This document shows, one piece after another, positions 1 through 6,603 of a DNA stretch of 10,463 nt. Position numbers and translations under genes: made by a program. Position 1 is the first letter of the stretch. The number at the start of each line of letters is the position of its first letter. Below the pieces are notes generated by a model that saw nothing but the letters and a program-made list of their open reading frames with translations, was not told the origin of the DNA and did not search any database. Origin of the DNA: an uncultured Actinomyces sp. (lineage in GTDB: Bacteria; Actinomycetota; Actinomycetes; Actinomycetales; Actinomycetaceae); assembly GCA_915063485.1 (NCBI GenBank), contig CAJZDJ010000073.1:1-10463 (forward strand), read 5' to 3'.

Positions 1-25
1 TGGCTCAAAGTGCAACAATTGAACT

Positions 26-1312
26 ATGAGTGGATTTGAGGTGCCTGACTATACGCAGGCAATCAGTCAGTTTGTTGTTGATTCTCCCACCAGCTACCAC
101 GCCGCCCAGGCTGTGGCCGCCCGCTTGGAAAAGCGCGGGTTTAAGGCTGTAGATGAGACTGTGGCTTGGGATAGTTCCATTCCGGCGCGCGGATATGTGA
201 TTCGCGACGGCGCCATTGCGGCCTGGTGCCTACCTAGCGCTCCCAGTGCGCGCACTGGCTTCAGGATTGTGGGTGCCCACACTGACTCTCCGGCGCTCAA
301 GCTCAAGCCCCAGGGAGCGATTGTGCGCGAAGGCTGGGAAATGATCAACGCCGAAATTTATGGTGGCGCCCTAGAAAACTCCTGGCTAGACCGTGAAGTT
401 GGTTTGGCAGGACGTCTGACCACCTACGACGGCGCCGTCCACCTGGTGCGTACTGGCCCCATTGCCCGCACCGCGCAGGTGGCTCCCCACCTGGACCGTA
501 GTGCGCATGAAAACCTGCACCTAGACCGTCAGGCCCACATGCTGCCGCTAACCGCCCTGGCTGGTGAGGCGGTAAGCTGTCACGACATTGAAAACTATCT
601 GTGTGAGCAGGCTGGTATTAGTCCTGATCAGCTAGCTTTCCATGATGTGTTCACCTATTTGGTGCAGCCTCCCAGTGTCTTTGGTTTGCGCCAGGAGTTC
701 CTGGCCAGCTCGCGCCTAGACAACCTCTCTAGTGTTCATGCCGGCCTGGTTGCCTTGGAAAACCTGGCTGGTACAGAAACTGACGCTGCGGTGTTTGTGG
801 CCTTTGATCACGAAGAGGTAGGTAGTGGCACCCGCTCAGGTGCGGGCGGCCCCTTCCTGCAGGATGTTTTGCATGGTCTGGCTGCGGTTATGGGCTTTGT
901 GGGCGACGGCGAGCGGGCTCTGCTGGCTCGCTCTAGCTGCATTAGCGCCGACGCCGGACACAGCGTTCACCCTAACTATGGTCAGCTGCATGACCCGCAG
1001 GTGCGTCCGCTCATCAACCACGGACCGCTGCTGAAGATTAACGCTCGCCAGCGCTACGCTACCGACGCGGTAGGTGGGGCTATCTGGAAGCGTGCTTGCA
1101 AGGCGGCGGGTGTGCCCACGCAGGATTTCGTTTCCAACAACTCCGTGCCTTGCGGTACCACCATTGGTCCGATTACTGCCTCGCGTCTAGGCATCACCAC
1201 TGTTGACGTAGGTATTGCGCTATTGTCTATGCACTCTGCCCGTGAGATGTGCGGTGTTGAGGACGGCCCCTACCTGGCTCGTGCCCTGCACGCCTACTGG
1301 GCCGAGAACTAA
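26..1312 (+). CDS. apeB: M18 family aspartyl aminopeptidase
   Basis: This is a cytosolic zinc aminopeptidase that removes N-terminal, typically acidic, residues from peptides. At 428 residues it has the usual length of bacterial M18 enzymes and appears complete. All the family blocks are visible in order: GAHTDSP (His85 is the first metal ligand), SRLDNL (Asp232 bridging metal), DHEEVGS (residues 261-267, with the catalytic and metal Glu pair), SADAGHSVHPNY around 307-318, NARQRYATDAVG, and the C-terminal SMHSAREM (His403 ligand). The ATG at 26 is used because the protein then begins with the normal M18 N-terminal helix. No Shine-Dalgarno is seen before it; an AACAAT hexamer ends 6 nt upstream (14-19), so the gene may be leaderless, but the window is cut too close to see a -35. 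It converges on araD. Family assignment is very secure; preference for Asp/Glu is inferred from the family. Confidence 0.95.
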   Translation: MSGFEVPDYTQAISQFVVDSPTSYHAAQAVAARLEKRGFKAVDETVAWDSSIPARGYVIRDGAIAAWCLPSAPSARTGFRIVGAHTDSPALKLKPQGAIVREGWEMINAEIYGGALENSWLDREVGLAGRLTTYDGAVHLVRTGPIARTAQVAPHLDRSAHENLHLDRQAHMLPLTALAGEAVSCHDIENYLCEQAGISPDQLAFHDVFTYLVQPPSVFGLRQEFLASSRLDNLSSVHAGLVALENLAGTETDAAVFVAFDHEEVGSGTRSGAGGPFLQDVLHGLAAVMGFVGDGERALLARSSCISADAGHSVHPNYGQLHDPQVRPLINHGPLLKINARQRYATDAVGGAIWKRACKAAGVPTQDFVSNNSVPCGTTIGPITASRLGITTVDVGIALLSMHSAREMCGVEDGPYLARALHAYWAEN

Positions 1313-1320
1313 ACCAAGTC

Positions 1321-1362
1321 GCGCCACCAAAGCTGCGCCAGCCAAAACTGGCAGAGTGGCGC
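1321..1362 (+). terminator. nested inverted repeat after the aminopeptidase
   Basis: An outer pair GCGCCAC (1321-1327) / GTGGCGC (1356-1362) encloses an inner pair GCCAG (1337-1341) / CTGGC (1348-1352). It begins 8 bp after the peptidase stop, where a terminator is expected. There is no T-tract after it, so a Rho-independent role is only plausible. The 11-bp sequence AAGCTGCGCCA occurs inside it (1330-1340) and again just after it (1366-1376). Confidence 0.45.
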
Positions 1363-1422
1363 ATTAAGCTGCGCCAAGTTTGCTGGGGCTACGCCAGGCG
1401 AGACTAGCTAGGCAGACTCACT

Positions 1423-1446
1423 AGTCATAGTTTTGACTATATGACT
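1423..1446 (-). terminator. AT-rich inverted repeat after araD
   Basis: AGTCATA (1423-1429) pairs with TATGACT (1440-1446). An alternative register pairs ATAGT with ACTAT inside the same sequence. It lies 4 bp beyond the araD stop codon on the minus strand and so is the natural candidate for the end of the gpsA-egsA-araB-araD transcript. The stem is short and AT-rich, with no strong U-run, so activity is uncertain. Confidence 0.35.
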
Positions 1447-1449
1447 GTA

Positions 1450-2145
1450 TTAATGTTGTCCGTAGACGTTCTGGTAGCGATCATTAAGCTGCTTGATCAT
1501 GTCATCAGGTATCCGCTTAATTTCACCTAGCGTACGTGCTAGATAAGCGGTGCGGGCTACCTCTTCGCACATTACTGCAGCTTTTACGGCGCTACGTCCA
1601 TCCTTACCTACGGTGAAGGGGCCGTGGTTGGCCATTAACACTGCCGGTGAATGACAGTTACGTAAGGTTTCAACGATTCCACGCCCAATCGAATCATCGC
1701 CGATAATCGCTAGCGGGCCCAGCGGAATGTCACCACCAAACTCATCAGCCATCATGGTTAGACAGCAGGGGATAGGTTCGCCAATTGCCGCCCAAGCTGT
1801 GGCGTAGGAGGAATGGGTGTGCACCACCCCGCCAACTTCAGGCATGTGCCGGTAGACGTAGGCGTGAGCTGCCGTATCCGAGGAAGGAGCGAGCCCGCTA
1901 TCGTCGTCGTCAAGCAACTGTCCTTGCAGGTCACACACCACCATGTGGGCGGCTTCCATGCCCTCATAGGGAACTCCGGAAGCTTTAATCACAAACAGGT
2001 CTGTGCCCGGTACTCGTTCAGATACGTTACCGGCAGTCCAAACTACCAGCTCCCAGGCAGGTAGTAGTGCGTGTAGCTGTGCCACTACCTGCCTGGTGCG
2101 CTCTACTTGAGCGCGCTGGGTCTGGGTTAGATCGGTGAGTTTCAC
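1450..2145 (-). CDS. araD: L-ribulose-5-phosphate 4-epimerase
   Basis: This enzyme interconverts L-ribulose-5-phosphate and D-xylulose-5-phosphate, delivering pentose carbon to the pentose phosphate pathway. At 231 residues it matches the usual length. Class II aldolase/epimerase landmarks are all present: the phosphate-binding TAGNVSER (37-44) and KASGVPY (54-60), SSDTAAH (88-94), the zinc ligands in HTH (His109, His111) and ANHGPF (His174), the ADEFGGDIP segment with the expected catalytic Asp134, and the C-terminal YGQ whose Tyr228 is the other catalytic residue. It starts with GTG overlapping the araB stop (GTGA), so it is probably translated by coupling; the AGGA before it abuts the start codon, too close for a normal Shine-Dalgarno. 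The N-terminus is about ten residues longer than in E. coli AraD. Last gene of the unit. Substrate identity is well supported by the pairing with araB. Confidence 0.93.
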   Translation of the reverse strand: MKLTDLTQTQRAQVERTRQVVAQLHALLPAWELVVWTAGNVSERVPGTDLFVIKASGVPYEGMEAAHMVVCDLQGQLLDDDDSGLAPSSDTAAHAYVYRHMPEVGGVVHTHSSYATAWAAIGEPIPCCLTMMADEFGGDIPLGPLAIIGDDSIGRGIVETLRNCHSPAVLMANHGPFTVGKDGRSAVKAAVMCEEVARTAYLARTLGEIKRIPDDMIKQLNDRYQNVYGQH

Positions 2146-3833
2146 TCCTGCGGCTTCTTAGCGGCTGCGCGCTTGCGCTCAACGGCGCGGCGACGGATGT
2201 CCTTGAGGCGGTGCATAACCTCGTTTTCGCCGCGACCGAAGTAGTCGTGCAGCTGACGGTACTCGTTGAAGAGCTCGTCATAGCGGGCGGTGCGATCGTA
2301 GTTGGGTACGTATGCAGCCGAAATCTTGCCACCCATGGCCAGTGAGGCCTCCTTAATGGTGGGGTAGAAACCGGCAGCTACCGCGCCGTGGGCAGCAGCC
2401 CCTAGCGCCCCACCCTGCTTGGTGGTGGCCACGCTCAGTGGCACACAGGTGATGTCGGCCAGGGTCTGCATGAAGAACGGGTCCTTGATTAGGCCACCGC
2501 TAGCTACAATCTCGTCAATCTTGACGCCGGCGTTGGTGAAAGACTCGATAATAGTGCGGGCCCCGAAGCAGGTGGCCTCCACCAGAGCCCGGTAAATGTC
2601 CTCAGGCTTGGTGGTCATGGTGATACCCAAAATGGCGCCAGAAAGCTCAGAGTCAACCAGGATCGAGCGGTTACCGCTGAACCAGTCCAGAGCTACCAGG
2701 CCGTGCTCACCAATCTCCTGAGCGCGGGCCTTTTCGGCGAGCAACTCAAAGATGCTGATGCCGGCCTTTTCGGCGGCAACCACGTAGGAGTGGGGCAGGG
2801 CGTTGTCCAGGTACCAGGCAAACACGTCACCCATGCTGGACTGGCCGGCCTCAAAGCCCCACAGCCCATCCACCACGCCGCCGTCGACACACCCGAACAT
2901 ACCCGGAACCTCACGGAACTGCGGCCCAGAGACGATGTAGCAAGCAGAAGTACCCAAAATAGCGGTTAGCTGCCCCGGCTCCACAGCCTGCACAGCCGCA
3001 GCGGTTACGTGGGCGTCAATGTTACCGGTAGCCACGCTAATGCCAGGCTCCAAGCCCATCCAGGCGGCGGCGTGGGCGGTAAGCTTACCGGCCTCAGCAC
3101 CTAGCGCCAGCACCTGCCCGGGCATCTTTTCGCTAAATACCTTGCCAAAACCAGGCGAGAGCAGCTCTAAGAACTCCTCGCTGGGGTAGGCGCCGTCCTG
3201 GAAGTTACGCTTGTAACCGGAGTCGCCAGCGGAGTAAACCAGGTTGCCGGTCATACGCCACACGATCCAGTCCAAAGCGTCCATAAACACGTCAGTGTCT
3301 GCGTAAACCTCGGGGGCCTTCTCGTAGGTTTCCAGTACCTTGGGCAGCAGCATCTCTGCAGACAGGATGCCACCGTAGCGGGCCAGCCAAGACTCGCCGC
3401 GCTCCTTAGCCAGGGCCACAATGCGGTCAGCCTGGTCCTGGGCGCCGTGGTGCTTCCACAGCTTGACGTAGGCGTGCGGGTTGTTGTTGAACTTAGCCAG
3501 GTCACACAGCGGGGTGCCGTCCTCCTTAGCGGCAATTACCGTGGCTGAGGTGAAGTCAATACCAATACCCTTGATCTGGGCCGGGTCCACCATGGACTTG
3601 GCGATAGCCTCAGGTACGGCGTGCTTTAGCACCTCAATGTAGTCGCGAGGGTTTTGCAGGGCAAAGTCCGCAGGCAGCTTCTGGCCGTCCGCCACGCTCA
3701 GTACATCATCCATGACGGCGTTGGGGTACTCGTAGACAGCGGCGGCCTTTTCTAAACCGTCAGCCACGCGCACAATCGCTGCACGCCCAGATAGCGTGCC
3801 AAAGTCAATACCTAGAACGTAAGTCTCTTCCAT
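2142..3833 (-). CDS. araB: L-ribulokinase (FGGY kinase family)
   Basis: This is an ATP-dependent kinase that converts L-ribulose to L-ribulose-5-phosphate in the cytosol. Its 563 residues fit AraB. The N-terminal FGGY half opens with GIDFGT (8-13) and carries GIDFTSAT (91-98) and the AraB-diagnostic HAYVKLWKHH (120-129). The second half has GNIDAH (270-275, with the catalytic-base Asp), LGTSACY (293-299), DWFSGNRS (383-390) and ASGGLIKDPFF (444-454). These are AraB signatures rather than those of xylulokinase or glycerol kinase. The last 30 or so residues are Lys/Arg-rich. The ATG at 3833 has a good Shine-Dalgarno, AAGGAAG (3838-3844). It follows egsA by 30 bp and overlaps araD by 4 bp. The E. 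coli enzyme is known also to accept ribitol and L-arabitol, which matters here because no isomerase gene is present. Confidence 0.95.
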   Translation of the reverse strand: MEETYVLGIDFGTLSGRAAIVRVADGLEKAAAVYEYPNAVMDDVLSVADGQKLPADFALQNPRDYIEVLKHAVPEAIAKSMVDPAQIKGIGIDFTSATVIAAKEDGTPLCDLAKFNNNPHAYVKLWKHHGAQDQADRIVALAKERGESWLARYGGILSAEMLLPKVLETYEKAPEVYADTDVFMDALDWIVWRMTGNLVYSAGDSGYKRNFQDGAYPSEEFLELLSPGFGKVFSEKMPGQVLALGAEAGKLTAHAAAWMGLEPGISVATGNIDAHVTAAAVQAVEPGQLTAILGTSACYIVSGPQFREVPGMFGCVDGGVVDGLWGFEAGQSSMGDVFAWYLDNALPHSYVVAAEKAGISIFELLAEKARAQEIGEHGLVALDWFSGNRSILVDSELSGAILGITMTTKPEDIYRALVEATCFGARTIIESFTNAGVKIDEIVASGGLIKDPFFMQTLADITCVPLSVATTKQGGALGAAAHGAVAAGFYPTIKEASLAMGGKISAAYVPNYDRTARYDELFNEYRQLHDYFGRGENEVMHRLKDIRRRAVERKRAAAKKPQE

Positions 3834-3837
3834 GTTA

Positions 3838-3844
3838 CTTCCTT
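3838..3844 (-). promoter_or_regulatory. ribosome binding site of araB
   Basis: AAGGAAG on the minus strand, 4 nt before the ATG at 3833. It supports the chosen araB start in the short egsA-araB gap. Confidence 0.7.
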
Positions 3845-3863
3845 GTGTTATGGGCTTGCGTTT

Positions 3864-5297
3864 TCAGTTTTCAGCACCGCTGACGCGGTCGGTGGGTACA
3901 GGTGCGTTGGCCCAGTACCCGCCAGGGGCAAAGAGTTCTTCTACGCATTCGTCCAAAATGCCCAGCTCCCACAGCACATCCAAAATGGTGTAGCGGGTGC
4001 GGATCATCTGGGCGCGGGTGTAGGTTTCGCGCATCTTTTCCAGGCTGATACCAATCTGGGCCGGGTGGTAGATGCCGCCTACAGTCTTGAGCACGTCGGC
4101 GATTTCTTCAGCGCTAAGCAGCTGCTTGGCTGAGGTTTCCTTGATTTGCGGCCATAGCTTTTGCAGGGTGTGGATGCGCTCGCGGAGCTGCTGGGGGGTC
4201 AGGTACTTGGCGTCGGTCTGCACCACGGCGGCTTCAAGCAGGCCGCTGGGGGCGCTTTGGTTCCACTGACGCACGTGGGCTTCCATACCTTCACGGGTGG
4301 GCCAGGCGGCAATACGGGCTTCGACGTCGAGATCGCTGATGTCTTTACGCAGGGCGACGTCGTACAGGGCGCAGATGGCTACCGTGCCCAGGCCCACCTT
4401 GAAACCGTGGGTCAGCGGGGGCTCCCAGTCCAGGCCGTGACCTTCCATTTCCCACAGGTGCGAGAACTGGTGTCCGGCGCCCGAGGCGGGGCGAGAGGAC
4501 TGGGCGGCCTGCATGGCTAGGCCACTCATTAGCAGTCCGGCGGCCAGGCCAGCGGTGGCGTCGGCGTCGCCGGCACGCAGCTGGGCGGGCTGGCTGATAG
4601 CTTCACGCAGTGGCCCCTGCACTAGCGGCCACACCTGGTGGTTGATGGCTTCTACACCGAGCATGTCGGCAATGATCCAGTCCTCACCGGCGGGGATTTT
4701 CTCGATCAGGTCGCCCACACCGGTGGCCACTAGGCGCTTGGGGGCGGCAGCCATAATGTCCAGGTCTGCTACGACGGCGGCCGGGGCGGGGCAGTTACGG
4801 GTGATCTTGAAGCCATCCTTAGAGATGGAGGCACCAAAGGAGGCGTAGCCGTCCATGGAGGCGGCGGTGCATACCACCATGTAGGGGCGCCCCAGCTCGC
4901 CACTGGCTAGCTTAGTTAGGTCGTTGAGCACGCCCGAGCCCACCACAATGGCGATAGCGTCTAGGCCGCGTAGCTTTTCGCGGATAATTTCCACATTGTC
5001 GTAGCCTCCGTAGAGGGTGGGGGTGCCGGGGAAAATAATGTTTTCTTCCAGCTCCACGCCCGCTTGTTTTAGGGAGTCGACGACGGCGGGGCCAGCTGCT
5101 ACCGGCTCGCCGGCGGCGGTGGTGGCACCTACTGCGTTGAAGGTGTTGTCATCGCCCACCACCACGGCGCGTTTGCCGGGGAAGGTGGAGGCGAATACTT
5201 CGCCGGTGCGGTGCACGGCGCCGCGCCCGAAAGCTACGGCCTTGGTGTCGGTGGCGTCTTTGAGTGCCTCATCCAAGAGTGCCGCTAAATCAGTCAT
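3864..5297 (-). CDS. egsA: sn-glycerol-1-phosphate dehydrogenase family protein (AraM/EgsA-like)
   Basis: This belongs to the iron-containing alcohol dehydrogenase / dehydroquinate-synthase-like superfamily, AraM branch. The B. subtilis member reduces DHAP to sn-glycerol-1-phosphate with NAD(P)H and sits in its arabinose operon. Visible here are the nucleotide-binding GSGVLND (120-126), the conserved TAASMDGYAS (144-153), GVGDLIEK (193-200, with metal-ligand Asp196), SGAGHQFSHLWE (272-283, His276) and THGFKVGLG (296-304, His297). All three expected metal ligands are therefore present. The Glu usually before the first His (SGAEH) is Gly275. At 477 residues it is longer than B. subtilis AraM (about 394), mostly through its C-terminal half. 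The ATG at 5297 is fixed by AAGGAG (5305-5310) 7 nt upstream. It lies 53 bp after gpsA and 30 bp before araB. Family placement is firm; the physiological substrate (DHAP or a pentulose phosphate) is open. Confidence 0.85.
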   Translation of the reverse strand: MTDLAALLDEALKDATDTKAVAFGRGAVHRTGEVFASTFPGKRAVVVGDDNTFNAVGATTAAGEPVAAGPAVVDSLKQAGVELEENIIFPGTPTLYGGYDNVEIIREKLRGLDAIAIVVGSGVLNDLTKLASGELGRPYMVVCTAASMDGYASFGASISKDGFKITRNCPAPAAVVADLDIMAAAPKRLVATGVGDLIEKIPAGEDWIIADMLGVEAINHQVWPLVQGPLREAISQPAQLRAGDADATAGLAAGLLMSGLAMQAAQSSRPASGAGHQFSHLWEMEGHGLDWEPPLTHGFKVGLGTVAICALYDVALRKDISDLDVEARIAAWPTREGMEAHVRQWNQSAPSGLLEAAVVQTDAKYLTPQQLRERIHTLQKLWPQIKETSAKQLLSAEEIADVLKTVGGIYHPAQIGISLEKMRETYTRAQMIRTRYTILDVLWELGILDECVEELFAPGGYWANAPVPTDRVSGAEN

Positions 5298-5304
5298 TGA
5301 TTTT

Positions 5305-5310
5305 CTCCTT
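5305..5310 (-). promoter_or_regulatory. ribosome binding site of egsA
   Basis: Near-consensus AAGGAG on the minus strand, 7 nt before the ATG at 5297. It is the strongest Shine-Dalgarno in this unit. Confidence 0.75.
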
Positions 5311-5350
5311 CGAAAGTTAACTAGTTGAATGCGGTAGACCCCCGCGCTCT

Positions 5351-6412
5351 TTAGTGGCGACCGCCAAAGAACTTGTCCCAGGGGATCTCTAGCGGGGCGT
5401 CGTCGACAATGATGGCGTGTAGCGCACGCAGCAGCGGGAAGTCATCTTCGCTGATAACCCCACGCTCTGTCAGCGGCGCCAGAGCCCCACCAATCACCCG
5501 AATGGCGGCCACACCCTCCATGGTTACACCCTTCATGTGAGTGTCACGCACCTCAGAGAAGGGGATGCCCTGGCCCACGAACTTGCCGGCGCGCACATTG
5601 CGTCCACCCATAGAGGTGACGAACATGTCGCCGACGCCGCCTAGGCCCTTAGCGGTGGTTACGTCGCCGCCCAGCAACTCAATGAACTGGGTGAGCTCAG
5701 TTTGCCCCTGGGCGAAGATGGCGGCCCCGTAGTTGTACATGCGGTAGCGGTCGTTTTCCTTGCCAGCCTTGGCTAGCAGGCCGTCAGCGAAACCGGCGGC
5801 GAAAGCATAAATATTCTTGGTGGCAGCGCCTACCTCGTGACCAATGAAGTCCGTGGAAGTCCAGATGTGGTAGTAGTCGGTGGCCCACATTTGCTGCAGT
5901 TCATCCAGGCTGGCCTGGTCTTCACCGCAGAACACCACGCAGGTGTCGTGGCCTACCGCCAGCTCACCGGCAATCGAGGGACCCACGATTGCCGACCAGG
6001 TCACCTGGCTGGCTAGAGGCTCACCCACGGCTGCGCGCAATACATCAGGGAACATAGTCAACTTGCCGTTCTCATCAGCCTGCATACCCTTGGTGATGGA
6101 TAGGACCTTCATGCCTGGCTTTAGTAGCGTGGCCAGATGCGCCCCGGCCCAGTCAACCCCGAAAGAGTTAACGCCGCTCATGGCCACATCTGCGTCAGCA
6201 AAGGCAGTTTCAGCTTCTTCCAATTGGAAAGCGGTTACATTCTCAGGCAGCTTCAGCCCCAGCTCCGGGTGGATGCCGGTGCGCTGAATTGAGTCAATAA
6301 TGTCTCGGTCTAGGTGGGTGCCTACCAGATTCACCTGGTGCCCATTGTCAGTCACCGGGAAGGTCAGCGCCGACGCCATAATGCCTGCCCCAAGAATTGC
6401 AACCGTGCTCAT
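5351..6412 (-). CDS. gpsA: NAD(P)-dependent glycerol-3-phosphate dehydrogenase family protein (GpsA-like)
   Basis: This relative of GpsA is expected to interconvert DHAP and sn-glycerol-3-phosphate or a similar polyol phosphate. An ATG at 6430 also opens the frame, but the ATG at 6412 (353 residues) is preferred: GGAG stands 6 nt before it, and the protein then starts MSTVAILGAG as GpsA proteins do. Seen: Rossmann motif at 8-13, SITKG with Lys108, VGPSIAGE (143-150), ATKN with catalytic-type Lys199, GGVGDM with Asp262, and Arg271-Asn272, matching the Lys-Lys-Asp-Arg-Asn active site of the family. Divergent points: the third Gly of GxGxxG is Ala13, the usual Pro-Ser near residue 82 reads VNS, and the segment around 213-236 differs from the canonical one. 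First gene of the ara unit, 174 bp after ktrA. It may be a specialised paralogue; whether another gpsA exists cannot be seen. Confidence 0.8.
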   Translation of the reverse strand: MSTVAILGAGIMASALTFPVTDNGHQVNLVGTHLDRDIIDSIQRTGIHPELGLKLPENVTAFQLEEAETAFADADVAMSGVNSFGVDWAGAHLATLLKPGMKVLSITKGMQADENGKLTMFPDVLRAAVGEPLASQVTWSAIVGPSIAGELAVGHDTCVVFCGEDQASLDELQQMWATDYYHIWTSTDFIGHEVGAATKNIYAFAAGFADGLLAKAGKENDRYRMYNYGAAIFAQGQTELTQFIELLGGDVTTAKGLGGVGDMFVTSMGGRNVRAGKFVGQGIPFSEVRDTHMKGVTMEGVAAIRVIGGALAPLTERGVISEDDFPLLRALHAIIVDDAPLEIPWDKFFGGRH

Positions 6413-6440
6413 GCAAACTCCAAACCCCATTGTGCAGTTA

Positions 6441-6456
6441 GTGATCTGTGGATCAC
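6441..6456. promoter_or_regulatory. candidate operator of the gpsA-egsA-araBD unit
   Basis: GTGATC-TGTG-GATCAC is a perfect inverted repeat with 6-bp arms, 29-44 bp upstream of the preferred gpsA start. It is the kind of dyad bound by a dimeric repressor or activator. The 8-nt gap between GTGA and TCAC does not fit the 6-nt gap of CRP/GlxR sites. No regulator gene lies nearby, so the binding protein is unknown. Confidence 0.4.
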
Positions 6457-6603
6457 AGTTCAGAATTTTGCTCGCTGGGCTTTAAAGACGGGGAAAAGAC
6501 GGCAATGTGGGCACTTTGTAAATGCAACAGCGCACGAGCGTGCAACTGGCTGCGCGGGCGTGGACAGGCCGTTGTTATTTGATAGCGCTTAGAAAATCCC
6601 TGC

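Noticed and set aside
2027..2332. Long overlapping frames inside araB, egsA, ktrB and the other genes on either strand
   Set aside because: They are low-complexity translations with no family motifs, overlapping well-identified genes, as expected in GC-rich coding DNA.
5315..5326. Overlapping palindromes AGTTAACT and AACTAGTT between gpsA and egsA as an operator or internal promoter
   Set aside because: They are only 8 bp each in AT-rich DNA, with no paired -35/-10 elements, in a 53-bp gap that already holds a strong ribosome binding site.
6413..6430. gpsA start at ATG 6430
   Set aside because: The extra six residues precede the normal GpsA N-terminus, and GGAG is placed for the ATG at 6412.
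6441..6456. CRP/GlxR site
   Set aside because: The half-sites GTGA and TCAC are separated by 8 nt, not the 6 nt of CRP and GlxR sites; retained only as an unassigned dyad.
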